Positions 9,374 to 17,723 of a stretch of DNA of 64,000 nucleotides are shown here, in pieces. The translations under genes and the position numbers were made by a program. The DNA comes from Aquabacter sp965279295 (lineage in GTDB: Bacteria; Pseudomonadota; Alphaproteobacteria; Rhizobiales; Xanthobacteraceae), in NCBI GenBank assembly GCA_965279295.1, contig CBDIHQ010000018.1. One strand, given 5' to 3'. Each line of letters starts with the position of its first letter. Position 1 is the stretch's first letter. Under the pieces are notes generated by a model. That model did no database searches and had not been told where the DNA came from. It was given only the letters and a program-made list of their open reading frames with translations.

Positions 9374-9670
9374 TCAGTCCGGTACGCCGACGCCCGAGAG
9401 GTGCCAGTCCTGAAGCTTGCGGAAGATCGGCGAGTCCAGTTCGGCAGGCACCTCCAGGGCACCGCCGATGTAGGCGAACAGGTCGGGATCCTGAACCTCG
9501 ATCAGGATCTCGAACGCCTCCACCTCCTCTTCGGTCAGCTTGTCCATCTGCGCATCTGCGAAGCGGCCCATCAGCAGGTCCATTTCGCGGGTTCCGCGAT
9601 GCCAGGCCCGGAACAGGATGCGGCGGCGGCGGACGTCGAGGCCGGCGCTGGATTTCACGGTTCCCGTCAT
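9374..9670 (-). CDS. sdhE: FAD assembly factor SdhE (succinate dehydrogenase flavinylation)
   Basis: The 98-residue protein belongs to the SdhE/Sdh5 (DUF339) family, small cytoplasmic proteins that help attach FAD covalently to the flavoprotein subunit of succinate dehydrogenase. The core runs RRRRILFRAWHRGTREMD, containing the RGxxE surface motif needed for flavinylation, and continues with MGRFAD and the acidic helix LTEEEVEAFEILIEV, ending DPDLFAYI. The start ATG at 9670 has AAGGAC seven bases upstream. It precedes mfd by 48 bases on the same strand, a neighbourhood common in Hyphomicrobiales. The recG gene often found divergent from it is not present here. Confidence 0.92.
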   Translation of the reverse strand: MTGTVKSSAGLDVRRRRILFRAWHRGTREMDLLMGRFADAQMDKLTEEEVEAFEILIEVQDPDLFAYIGGALEVPAELDSPIFRKLQDWHLSGVGVPD

Positions 9671-10037
9671 GACTTGTCCTTCCGCGCAACGCCGGACGCG
9701 GCCGGCTCCCGAAAGAGCCGTCCGTCCGCGTGAGGCTTATATGGGGAAAAGAGGGGCGTTGACTAGGTTTTGCGCCGACACGTCGGGTGTCACGTCATCC
9801 CGCACTTCTGGAAGGAAGGAGCGGGTGGCCGGCGGGGGACGCGCGGGGAGGCCTCCCGAATGCGTCCCACCGCCGGCCGAACCCCACGGACCCAGGAGAT
9901 GCGGCGGACCTGAGCACCCCGCAGGGTTGTCTTGGAAACTCAGGGCGCCGCGAGGGCGCAACCGCGAGCTTCATGTCCCGACGCCGCAAAGGTAGCTCAA
10001 CGCGGGGGGAAATCAAATCAAGAGAATCGTCTCGGCC
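9671..10037. other. 367-base gap between sdhE and divK: structured, no gene recognised
   Basis: The short open frames here show no conserved protein. The region holds one very strong hairpin (9827-9878) and is GC-rich. It was compared by eye with RNase P RNA, SRP RNA, tmRNA and 6S RNA motifs and none fits: GGAAGGAAGGAGC near 9810 recalls the SRP core but lacks the conserved flanks. In related genomes recG is often divergent from sdhE and pleD often follows divK; neither is here, so this gap may mark a rearrangement. Confidence 0.5.
9827..9878. repeat. Long GC-rich hairpin in the sdhE-divK gap
   Basis: GGCCGGCGG (9827-9835) pairs with CCGCCGGCC (9870-9878), and GGGACGC (9836-9842) pairs with GCGTCCC (9862-9868), leaving one bulged A at 9869. 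The interior holds a further palindrome, GGGAGGCCTCCC (9846-9857). The 16-bp outer stem has no T-run on either side, so it is not a classic terminator. It could be part of a structured RNA or a REP-type element. Confidence 0.6.
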
Positions 10038-10406
10038 TCAGGGGCCGACATATTCGCGTACCGTCGACAGGAATTTGGCGACCGAGATCGGCTTGGAGAG
10101 ATAGGCCTCGCACCCCCCTGCCCGAATGCGCTCCTCGTCTCCCTTCATGGCGAAGGCTGTAACCGCCACCACCGGGATGCTTTTCAGCTCAGGGTCGGCC
10201 TTCAGCCATTTCGTGACTTCCAGGCCCGAAACCTCGGGCAACTGGATGTCCATGAGAATGAGATCCGGCTTGTGTTCGCGCGCCAGCCCCATGGCCTCTA
10301 TGCCGTTGCGGGTTTCCACCGTGCGGTAGCCATGTGCTTCCAGAAGGTCGTGGAAGAGCTTCATGTTAAGCTCATTGTCCTCCACGATCATGACCGTCTT
10401 GGGCAT
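10038..10406 (-). CDS. divK: Single-domain response regulator DivK
   Basis: This 122-residue receiver domain has no output domain and closely matches DivK, the essential cell-cycle and polarity regulator of alphaproteobacteria. DivK is phosphorylated and dephosphorylated by DivJ and PleC and acts through the DivL-CckA-CtrA pathway. The acidic pocket is seen at EDN (residues 9-11), the phosphoacceptor Asp53 in LILMDIQLPEVSG, Thr in VTAFAM and the Lys in YLSKPIS. The ATG at 10406 gives the family N-terminus MPKTVMIVEDNELNMK and has GGGGGA upstream; the frame stays open to 10472 but that extension is not conserved in character. Unlike many relatives, no pleD follows. It is divergent from the DUF3572 gene. 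Confidence 0.93.
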   Translation of the reverse strand: MPKTVMIVEDNELNMKLFHDLLEAHGYRTVETRNGIEAMGLAREHKPDLILMDIQLPEVSGLEVTKWLKADPELKSIPVVAVTAFAMKGDEERIRAGGCEAYLSKPISVAKFLSTVREYVGP

Positions 10407-10516
10407 TCCCGCCGTCCCCCGCCAAGTGCCCATCTGCCGACATCGCTTCGCACAAGCGCGCGGATCGGACATGATGCAATCCGGTTAGCTAGAGACCATT
10501 CCTTGCGGAAGCGCAA

Positions 10517-10849
10517 ATGCCCATAAAAGATCGTACCAGCCGCTCCACGCCCATGCGCGCGCAGGAGGCCGCCCAAGCGGTCGCCATCCTCGCCTTGACC
10601 TTCCTCGCGCAGGACATGGAGCGCGTCGGCGGCTTTCTCGCCCAAAGCGGCCTCGGCCCCGGCGACCTGCGCGCGCGGGCCGGTGAGCCGGTGTTCGGCG
10701 CCGCCGTGCTCGGTTATCTCCTCAGTAACGAGCCTCTGCTTCTCGCCTTCGCCGCGGACGCGAAGCTGCGGCCGCAGGACGTGGTGCATGCCCATGACGT
10801 CCTGAACCCGCCCCTCGACCCCGACGCGCCGGCGCGCCACGAGTATTGA
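10517..10849 (+). CDS. DUF3572 domain-containing protein
   Basis: The 110-residue, mostly helical protein has the DUF3572 pattern: AVAILALTFLAQDMERVGGFLAQSG followed by FGAAVLGYLLSNEPLLLAFA. No catalytic residues or signal peptide are visible. It is found in Hyphomicrobiales next to divK and dinB, as here. Its stop codon overlaps the region just before the dinB start with a one-base gap, so the two are almost certainly translated from one message. The function is unknown. The in-frame ATG at codon 13 is an alternative start. Confidence 0.8.
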   Translation: MPIKDRTSRSTPMRAQEAAQAVAILALTFLAQDMERVGGFLAQSGLGPGDLRARAGEPVFGAAVLGYLLSNEPLLLAFAADAKLRPQDVVHAHDVLNPPLDPDAPARHEY

Positions 10850-10850
10850 G

Positions 10851-12146
10851 GTGGAAGGGAAGCCGGCACTTGGGTTTTGCCGCGATTGCCTCGCGGATGC
10901 CAGTGCCGGCCCCCGTTGCGCGGCATGCGGCAGCCCCCGGCTGGTGCGGCATACGGAGGCGGACACCCTCTCCATGGCCCATGTGGATTGCGATGCCTTC
11001 TACGCCACCGTCGAGAAGCGCGATGATCCCAGCCTGCGTGACGTGCCCGTCATCATCGGCGGCGGCGTGCGCGGGGTGGTCTCAACCGCCTGCTACATCG
11101 CGCGCATCCATGGGGTGCGTTCCGCCATGCCCATGTTCAAGGCGAAGGCGCTCTGCCCGCAGGCGGTGATCGTAAAGCCGAACATGCGCAAATATGCCGC
11201 CGTCGGGCGGCAGGTGCGCGAGAAGATGCAGTCGCTGACGCCCTTGGTGGAGCCCCTGTCCATCGACGAAGCGTTCCTGGACCTTTCAGGCACGGAGCTT
11301 CTGCACGGCCTTTCGCCAGGCCGGCTGCTCGCCCGCTTCGCCAGCGAGGTGGAGCGGGAGATCGGCATCACCGTCTCCATCGGGCTTGCGGCCAACAAAT
11401 TTCTTGCCAAGACTGCTTCCGAACTGGACAAGCCACGCGGCTTTTCCGTGCTGGCGCAGGCCGAGGCGGCTGCCTTCCTCGCGCCCCGGCCTGTCACTTT
11501 CATCTGGGGTGTTGGGCCTGCCTTCGGCGCCAAGCTCGCCAAGGATGGGTATCACCGCATCGCCGATCTCCAGGCGGCGCAGGAGAGCGAGCTTGCCCGG
11601 CGATACGGCGCGGAGGGCCTTCGGCTCTGGCGGCTGGCGCGCGGCATCGATGCGCGGCCAGTGAAGGCGGAGCGTGAAGCCAAGAGTGTCTCCGCCGAAA
11701 CCACGTTCGATACGGATATTTCCGATCTGCGACCCCTCGAGCAGACGCTCTATGCCCTTTGCGATGAAGTGTCGGGCCGCCTGCGGCGCTCGGATATCTC
11801 GGGCAGAACTGTCACGTTGAAACTGAAGACCGCCGATTTTCGCTCGCGCACCCGCTCGCGCGGCCTGGAGAATCCAACAGGGCTTGCGGCGCGTCTCTAC
11901 GAGACTGCTCACGACCTGCTGCTGAAGGAGACGGACGGCACGCGCTTCCGGCTGATCGGTGTCGGTGTTTCCGATCTGGCAGCGCGCTCGGAGGCGGACC
12001 CGGTTGATTTGCTGGATGCGCGGACCCCACGCCTCAAGGCGGCGGAGGACGCCATGGACAAGCTGAAGACGAAGTTCGGCGACAAGGCGGTAGAGCGCGG
12101 CATTCTGCTGGGAACGGGAAAACGAGGCCGTAAGGCGAACCCGTGA
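10851..12146 (+). CDS. dinB: DNA polymerase IV (Y-family translesion polymerase) with N-terminal Cys cluster
   Basis: The 431-residue DinB is an error-prone polymerase that copies past lesions. The palm motif MAHVDCDAFYATVE carries the first catalytic aspartate; LSIDEAFLDLSG carries the second catalytic Asp-Glu pair. The helix-hairpin-helix segment and little-finger domain follow (LEQTLYALCDEVSGRLR and the strand-rich C-terminus). Before the polymerase there is an extra module of about 45 residues, CRDCL followed by CAACGSPRL, shaped like a four-cysteine zinc ribbon and seen in some Hyphomicrobiales DinB proteins. GTG at 10851 is the start since it begins this module and couples tightly to the DUF3572 stop. 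It is convergent with recJ. Confidence 0.95.
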   Translation: MEGKPALGFCRDCLADASAGPRCAACGSPRLVRHTEADTLSMAHVDCDAFYATVEKRDDPSLRDVPVIIGGGVRGVVSTACYIARIHGVRSAMPMFKAKALCPQAVIVKPNMRKYAAVGRQVREKMQSLTPLVEPLSIDEAFLDLSGTELLHGLSPGRLLARFASEVEREIGITVSIGLAANKFLAKTASELDKPRGFSVLAQAEAAAFLAPRPVTFIWGVGPAFGAKLAKDGYHRIADLQAAQESELARRYGAEGLRLWRLARGIDARPVKAEREAKSVSAETTFDTDISDLRPLEQTLYALCDEVSGRLRRSDISGRTVTLKLKTADFRSRTRSRGLENPTGLAARLYETAHDLLLKETDGTRFRLIGVGVSDLAARSEADPVDLLDARTPRLKAAEDAMDKLKTKFGDKAVERGILLGTGKRGRKANP

Positions 12147-12162
12147 GGGAGAAGCGAGCAAC

Positions 12163-13962
12163 TTACCTCGGCTCGGCCATATCCTTCAGGCGCAGAGACA
12201 CTCGCGTTTCGCCTTGCCAATGGTCGAGGTCGAGCGAACCCGCCACATGCACCATGCGGCCGCGCGCCGCGAGCATGGCCTTGCCCAACGGCTCTTCGGC
12301 ACAGCGGAAGGCGGTGGCCTTAAGGACCGCGCCGTCATTGGCAGCGAGGCGCGCGCGGATATGGCCTGCCCCGAAGCTTTCGACATAGGCCACCTTATGA
12401 TTGGGGAAGGCAAACACCGGCTCGGGGTTGCCCGCACCAAACGGACCCGCCTTTGCCATTTGCTCCACCAGGGCCTGGGTCGCGCCGCCGGCGGTGAGGG
12501 CGCCGTCGATGGAGAGTGTGCGATCCGCCCGCGCCCGCTCGACAGAGGCGGCAAGCACATCCTCCAGATAGGCGCGCAGATCGCCGAGCCGTGTGCGGTC
12601 AACTGTGAGTCCCGCCGCCATGGCGTGTCCGCCGCCCTTTACCAGAAGTCCCTTTTCCACCGCGCCGCGCACGGCCTTGCCAAGATCGACGCCCGGAATC
12701 GAGCGCGCCGAGCCGGTGCCGGTCTGTCCGTTGAAGGCGATGGCAAAGGCGGGGCGATTGAAGCGTTCTTTCAGCCGCGCAGCGACGAGGCCGACCACGC
12801 CGGGATGCCACCCCTCCCCGCTGACGACGACCGTAGAGCCGGTATCCGTGAGACCCACCGAAGCCTGGGCTTCCCCCTCGGCGGCGGCAAGGATGACGCG
12901 CTCCACTTCCTGTCGTTCGGTGTTGAGGCGGTCGAGTTCAGCGGCGATGCGCTTGGCTTCGACGGGGTCATCCGTCAGCAGCAGGCGGGTGCCGAGCGCA
13001 GCGTCACCGATGCGTCCACCGGCATTTATGCGCGGCCCCAGAAGAAAGCCGAGATGCCAGGGCCTTGGCGGCCCGTCCAACCGTGCGACATCCATGAGCG
13101 CTGTGAGGCCGAGCCGCTGCCGGCGGCGAAGCGCGATCAAACCTTTGGCGACATAGGCGCGGTTGAGGCCCTTCAGGGGCACCACGTCCGCCACCGTACC
13201 GAGCGCGACCAGATCAAGGCTTTGCAGCAGATCCGGCGCAGGGCGATCCGCGGTCCAGTGCCCAAGTTCGCGCAGCCGCCGCGAAAGCCCCACAAGTGTG
13301 ACGAAGACGATGCCGGCCGCGCACAAATGGCCGAGGCCGGAAAGGTCGTCTTCCCGGTTCGGGTTCACGATCGCGATGGCCTCGGGCAGAATCTCGCCGG
13401 CCTGATGGTGGTCTATGACCACCACGTCCAGACCGATCTTCCGCGCCTCGGCGAGAGTTTCGATGCTGGTGGTGCCGCAATCCACCGTCACGAGCAGTGT
13501 CACGCCTTTTGCCGCAAGCTGCTCGATGGCTCCGATGTTCGGGCCGTATCCCTCGAAAATCCGATCGGGAATGTGAAACAGGGGATCGAGCCCCGCCGCC
13601 CGGAGCATATCGACGAGCAGCGCGGTGGCCGTGGCGCCATCCACATCGTAATCGCCGAACACCGCCACCTGTTCGCCGGCGCGCACAGCCGCCGCCAGAC
13701 GCTCCACCGCCGCACCCATGCCGGTCAACGTATCTGGATCGGGCATCAACGCTCGGATGGAGGGATCGAGGAAACTCGGGACATCCTCGAGTTCCACCCC
13801 TCGGCCAGCGAGAACGCGGGCAAGGATTTCGGGAACGCCGTATCGCTGAGCGATAGCGAGCGCAGCTTGTGCGCCGCGCACATCAAGCCGATCGCTCCAG
13901 CCCCGGCCGGAGACCGAGGCGGAAACGTTGAGAAAAAAGCGATTCGCGAAATGAGCGTTCAC
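12163..13962 (-). CDS. recJ: Single-stranded-DNA-specific exonuclease RecJ
   Basis: RecJ degrades single-stranded DNA 5' to 3' in recombination and repair. DHH-family motifs appear in order: FGDYDVDGATATALL, LVTVDCGT, VVIDHHQAGEILP with the DHH signature, and GLGHLCAAG; the DHHA1 module follows with SVPG-like RSIPGVDLGKAV and GGGHAMAAG. The start is uncertain. GTG at 13962 gives 599 residues and puts the conserved FFLNVSASVSGRGW segment near the N-terminus. The frame continues upstream into the end of glpX as far as 14055, which would create a 50-base overlap. It follows glpX and hom on the same strand, an arrangement common in the order. Confidence 0.93.
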   Translation of the reverse strand: MNAHFANRFFLNVSASVSGRGWSDRLDVRGAQAALAIAQRYGVPEILARVLAGRGVELEDVPSFLDPSIRALMPDPDTLTGMGAAVERLAAAVRAGEQVAVFGDYDVDGATATALLVDMLRAAGLDPLFHIPDRIFEGYGPNIGAIEQLAAKGVTLLVTVDCGTTSIETLAEARKIGLDVVVIDHHQAGEILPEAIAIVNPNREDDLSGLGHLCAAGIVFVTLVGLSRRLRELGHWTADRPAPDLLQSLDLVALGTVADVVPLKGLNRAYVAKGLIALRRRQRLGLTALMDVARLDGPPRPWHLGFLLGPRINAGGRIGDAALGTRLLLTDDPVEAKRIAAELDRLNTERQEVERVILAAAEGEAQASVGLTDTGSTVVVSGEGWHPGVVGLVAARLKERFNRPAFAIAFNGQTGTGSARSIPGVDLGKAVRGAVEKGLLVKGGGHAMAAGLTVDRTRLGDLRAYLEDVLAASVERARADRTLSIDGALTAGGATQALVEQMAKAGPFGAGNPEPVFAFPNHKVAYVESFGAGHIRARLAANDGAVLKATAFRCAEEPLGKAMLAARGRMVHVAGSLDLDHWQGETRVSLRLKDMAEPR

Positions 13963-14005
13963 GCCGCCATCAAGACAGAGCGGGCACGCGGCGTCGAGTT
14001 TGGTG

Positions 14006-14992
14006 TCAATCCTCCACTGCGAACCGGTCAAGGTCGCGATGGGTGGAAATGACACGACGGAGCGTGCGCGTGGCGGCCCGCATCAAGAGTGTCTCGGTCT
14101 CGATCGCGTCTCGCCCGAGTCGCACGCCGTTCAGAAGTGGCCCGTCCGTCACGGCGGTGATGGCGACCATGCAGTCGCCCCTCACCATGTCATCCAGCCC
14201 GTAGATTTGGGAGGGATCGCGGATGCCGAGAGCCTTGGCCTGCTTGCGCTTGGCATCGGTGTCGAGCACCAGCCGGCCTTCCATCTGGCCGCCAAGGCAC
14301 TTCAGGGCCGCCGCCGCCAGAACGCCCTCTGCGGCTCCACCGCTGCCCATATAGATATCGACGCCGCTCTGGCGCGGGTTTGTGGTGTTGATGATACCCG
14401 CCACGTCTCCGTCGCTGATGAGCTTCACCGAAGCCCCTGCGGCGCGAACCGCTTCGATCAGCGAGGAATGGCGCGGCCGATCGAGGATCAGCGCGGTGAT
14501 CTCTGATGGCGCGACACCGCGTGCCTTTGCAAGCGCCGCGATGTTTTCACCCGGCGATGCGGAGAGGGAAACGATGCCGGCGGGATAGAACGGGCCGACC
14601 GCGATCTTCTCCATATAGACCGGCGGCGCGGCAAGGATGGAGCCGGGATCGGCGAAGACCAGCACAGAGAGGGATCCGGCCATGTTCTTGGCGCAGAGGG
14701 TGGTGCCTTCGAGCGCGTTCACGGCCAAGTCGAGCGCGATCCCGCCAGCCCCAACGGCTTCACCATCGTAGAGCCGGGGGACTTCGCCCTCGCTGCCCTC
14801 GCCGATGACGATGCGCCCCGCGACCGCGCTGCGCATCAATTCGCGGTGGGCGCCCTGCATGGCGGCCTCGTCGGCGGCCGGCTCATCGCCTCGGCCGCGC
14901 CAGCGTGCCGCCGCCACCGCCGCGCGCTCGGTGACGCTTACGAGGTCGATTGCGAGACGGCGATCAAGGACAGAGGTGGCCCGCCCGTCCAT
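14006..14992 (-). CDS. glpX: Class II fructose-1,6-bisphosphatase GlpX, with altered active-site residues
   Basis: The 328-residue protein is a clear GlpX homologue: RGRGDEPAAD, VIGEGSEGEVPRLYDGE, ALEGTTLCAKNM, YMEKIAVGP and DGDVAG are all in family order. GlpX removes the 1-phosphate of fructose-1,6-bisphosphate in gluconeogenesis and the Calvin cycle. Compared with the E. coli sequence as I know it, Asp61 is Gly69 here and metal-binding Asp85 is Asn92 (codon AAC, read directly), while Glu57, Glu88 and Asp33 equivalents remain (Glu65, Glu95, Asp41). One residue is also missing just before this segment. Activity may therefore be reduced or altered. It lies four bases from hom and is probably in one operon with hom and recJ. 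Confidence 0.88.
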   Translation of the reverse strand: MDGRATSVLDRRLAIDLVSVTERAAVAAARWRGRGDEPAADEAAMQGAHRELMRSAVAGRIVIGEGSEGEVPRLYDGEAVGAGGIALDLAVNALEGTTLCAKNMAGSLSVLVFADPGSILAAPPVYMEKIAVGPFYPAGIVSLSASPGENIAALAKARGVAPSEITALILDRPRHSSLIEAVRAAGASVKLISDGDVAGIINTTNPRQSGVDIYMGSGGAAEGVLAAAALKCLGGQMEGRLVLDTDAKRKQAKALGIRDPSQIYGLDDMVRGDCMVAITAVTDGPLLNGVRLGRDAIETETLLMRAATRTLRRVISTHRDLDRFAVED

Positions 14993-14996
14993 GGCT

Positions 14997-16292
14997 TCAG
15001 TCCTTTTCGATACGGATCACCTGGGGGAGAGACGCAAGAACGCCATCCGCGTCGATGGCGTCGACGGCGCGGCGCACCGCTTCTTCCGTCGTGGCGTAGG
15101 TGATGAGGATGACGGTCGCCGGTTCATCAGAATGGCTGCGAGTCGGACGGCGCTGTACGATGGATTCCAGCGAAATGCCCTCATCCGCCATGCGGCGGGC
15201 GATGGTTGCCGCCGAGCCGGGCTTATTCACGGCCGCAAGCCGAATGTAGTACCCGCCTTCGTGGTGCTGCATCGGCGCGCGTTCTGCGGGCAGAAGCTCT
15301 GCTGTGGGGGCGCCGAAGGCATAGCCCCCTGAGCCGGTGGCAAGGTCGGCGAGGTCGGCGACAACGGCCGAAGCCGTAGCATCTCCACCAGCGCCTGGCC
15401 CCACGAGGGTCAGCGCAACCGCGTCACAATCCACCGCCACCGCATTGGTGACGCCGGAAACCTGGGCGATCGGCCAATGCTTGGGCACCATGGTGGGATG
15501 CACGCGCTGCTCGATACCCTGATCGGTGCGCACCGCGACGCCCAGGAGCTTCACCTTGTAGCCAAGGTCGTCCGCTGCCTCGAGGTCCTGGAGCGTGAGC
15601 GAGCGGATGCCTTCCACATAGATGGCGTCCGCATCCACCCGCGTGCCGAAGGCAAGGCTGGTAAGGATAGACAGCTTGTGGGCGGTGTCGAACCCATCGA
15701 TGTCGAACGTGGGATCGGCCTCGGCATAGCCAAGGCGCTGCGCTTCGGCGAGGCAGGTGTCGAAGCTGAGCTTCTCGTTGGCCATTCGTGTCAGGATATA
15801 ATTGCAGGTGCCGTTAAGGATGCCGGAGACGCGGGTGACGCTGTTGCCGGCGAGCGCCTCGCGCAGGGTCTTGACGATGGGAATGCCACCGGCCGCCGCC
15901 GCCTCGAAGCGAAGCGCGGCCCCGGAGGCTTCCGAACGCTGCGCCAGCTCCGCGCCGCAACGCGCTAAAAGCGCCTTGTTCGCGGTCACCACGGGCTTGC
16001 CGGCATCCAACGCGGTAAGAACGGCAGCCTTCGCCGGGTCGCCGTCACCACCCATCAGTTCGACGAACACGTCGATGCCGGGATCGCGGGCGAGCGAAAC
16101 CGGATCGTCATGCCAGCGCACGCCAGACAGATCGACACCGCGATCACGGGTGCGGTCGCGGGCGCTGACGGCAACGACTTTGATCTTTCGGCCGGTGCGG
16201 GACGCAAGGGCGCCAGCCTGGCGCTCCAGCATGCGCACCACGCCCGCCCCGACCGTGCCGAGGCCAGCCAGCCCAACCTTCAATTCACTCAT
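14997..16292 (-). CDS. hom: Homoserine dehydrogenase
   Basis: The 431-residue enzyme reduces aspartate semialdehyde to homoserine, the branch point to threonine and methionine. The N-terminal Rossmann fold shows GLAGLGTVGAGVV; TANKALLA and the catalytic region GILNGTCNYIL with EADPTFDIDGFDTAHKL follow. A C-terminal ACT domain (YYIRLAAVNKPGSAATIA) is present, as in the longer, feedback-regulated form inhibited by threonine. The ATG at 16292 has only a weak ribosome site. It lies 23 bases downstream of the aminotransferase and four bases before glpX on the same strand, so the set is likely one transcript. Confidence 0.95.
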   Translation of the reverse strand: MSELKVGLAGLGTVGAGVVRMLERQAGALASRTGRKIKVVAVSARDRTRDRGVDLSGVRWHDDPVSLARDPGIDVFVELMGGDGDPAKAAVLTALDAGKPVVTANKALLARCGAELAQRSEASGAALRFEAAAAGGIPIVKTLREALAGNSVTRVSGILNGTCNYILTRMANEKLSFDTCLAEAQRLGYAEADPTFDIDGFDTAHKLSILTSLAFGTRVDADAIYVEGIRSLTLQDLEAADDLGYKVKLLGVAVRTDQGIEQRVHPTMVPKHWPIAQVSGVTNAVAVDCDAVALTLVGPGAGGDATASAVVADLADLATGSGGYAFGAPTAELLPAERAPMQHHEGGYYIRLAAVNKPGSAATIARRMADEGISLESIVQRRPTRSHSDEPATVILITYATTEEAVRRAVDAIDADGVLASLPQVIRIEKD

Positions 16293-16315
16293 GGATCAGA
16301 CCGTTCGCGTTTGGG

Positions 16316-17533
16316 TCAGCGGGCCGCGCTGAGGGGCACCACATTATGGAGTGTCGTGCCGGCGGTCTCGAAGAAGCGGCGGATGTTGCGCGCAGCCTGG
16401 CGGATGCGCTGCTCGTTTTCCACCACGGCGATGCGGACATAGTCGTCGCCATGCTCACCAAAGCCGACACCGGGAGCGACGGCCACTTCCGCCTTCTCGA
16501 TCAGCAGCTTGGAGAATTCGACGCTGCCCATGGCCCGGAAGGGCTCGGGGATCGGCGCCCAGGCGAACATGGAGGCGGATGGCACCGGAATGTTCCAGCC
16601 GGCGCGGCCGAAGCTGTCCACCAGCGCGTCACGCCGGCGCTTATAGGTCTCGCGCATCTCGGCGACGCATTCCTGCGGGCCGTTCAACGCAGCCGCAGCC
16701 GCGACCTGGATCGGCGTATAGGCGCCGTAGTCGAGATAGGATTTCACCCGCGAAAGCGCTGCGATCAGGCGCTCGTTGCCGACCGCGAAGCCCATGCGCC
16801 AGCCGGCCATGGAATAGGTCTTGGACATGGAAGTGAATTCCACCGTCACGTCCATCGCGCCCGGCACCTGCAGCACCGAGGGGGGCGGGTTGTCGTCGAA
16901 ATACAGTTCGGCGTAGGCGAGGTCTGAGAGAATGACCATGTCATTCTTCTTCGCGAACGCCACCACGTCCTTATAGAAATCGAGGCTGGCGACGGTCGCC
17001 GTCGGGTTGGACGGATAGCACAGCACCACCGCGATGGGCTTGGGGATGGAGTGCTGGACCGCCCGTTCCATGGCATGGAAGAAACCGGCATCCGGCTCGA
17101 CCGGAACCGAGCGAATCACGCCGCCCGCCATCAGAAAGCCGAAGGCGTGGATGGGATAGGACGGGTTCGGAGTCAGGACCACATCGCCCGGCGCAGTGAT
17201 GGCCTGCGCCATGTTGGCGAAGCCTTCCTTGGAGCCGAGGGTCGCGACCACCTGCCGGTCGGGGTCCAGCTTCACACCGAAGCGGCGCCCATAATAGGCA
17301 GCTTGGGCGCGGCGCAGACCGGGAATGCCCTTAGACGCGGAATAGCGGTCCGTGTGCGGCTTTCCGATTGTTTCTTTCAGCTTTTCAATGACATGCGCCG
17401 GAGCATCGAGGTCCGGGTTACCCATGCCGAGATCGACCACATCGACGCCGGAATTCCGGGCGGCGGCCTTCACGCGGTTCACCTGCTCGAAAACATAGGG
17501 CGGCAGCCGGCGAATACGGTGAAAATCGGTCAT
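16316..17533 (-). CDS. Class I/II PLP aminotransferase (LL-diaminopimelate or alanine aminotransferase-like)
   Basis: The 405-residue PLP enzyme has a fold-type I layout: DLGMGNPDLDAP, YPSNPTA, DLAYAELYFDD and the Schiff-base lysine in FTSMSKTYSMAGWRMGF. It belongs to the group annotated either as LL-diaminopimelate aminotransferase or as AlaC/YfdZ alanine aminotransferase; sequence alone does not separate these. Position directly upstream of hom suggests a job in amino-acid synthesis linked to the aspartate family, but alphaproteobacteria often transaminate pyruvate with such enzymes. ATG at 17533 is chosen since GGAG precedes it and the N-terminus matches the conserved FHRIRRLPPYVFEQVN; a TTG at 17542 is three codons upstream. 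Confidence 0.88.
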   Translation of the reverse strand: MTDFHRIRRLPPYVFEQVNRVKAAARNSGVDVVDLGMGNPDLDAPAHVIEKLKETIGKPHTDRYSASKGIPGLRRAQAAYYGRRFGVKLDPDRQVVATLGSKEGFANMAQAITAPGDVVLTPNPSYPIHAFGFLMAGGVIRSVPVEPDAGFFHAMERAVQHSIPKPIAVVLCYPSNPTATVASLDFYKDVVAFAKKNDMVILSDLAYAELYFDDNPPPSVLQVPGAMDVTVEFTSMSKTYSMAGWRMGFAVGNERLIAALSRVKSYLDYGAYTPIQVAAAAALNGPQECVAEMRETYKRRRDALVDSFGRAGWNIPVPSASMFAWAPIPEPFRAMGSVEFSKLLIEKAEVAVAPGVGFGEHGDDYVRIAVVENEQRIRQAARNIRRFFETAGTTLHNVVPLSAAR

Positions 17534-17723
17534 CTCACTCAAGCTCCAAAGGGCCGCGCATCTTCCTCCCGCGCAGCGAACGGGCTTTTTAGATCGCGAT
17601 CGTCCCGCTTGAAAGTGAATTTGTTTTGCGGCGTCGCAGCGGCGTAAGTCCGAAATGCGACTTTAGACGTCGAGAATGAACGAAAACCTCAATACCACCT
17701 CGCTTGGGATCGACACGAGAGTC

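Noticed and set aside
9790..9960. Possible SRP or other housekeeping RNA in the sdhE-divK gap
   Set aside because: GGAAGGAAGGAGC resembles the SRP core, but the flanking symmetric bulge and conserved tetraloop sequence are missing. RNase P, tmRNA and 6S signatures were not found either.
12214..14052. 612-residue open frame opposite recJ
   Set aside because: Antisense shadow of recJ, low-complexity and His/Arg-rich, without conserved motifs.
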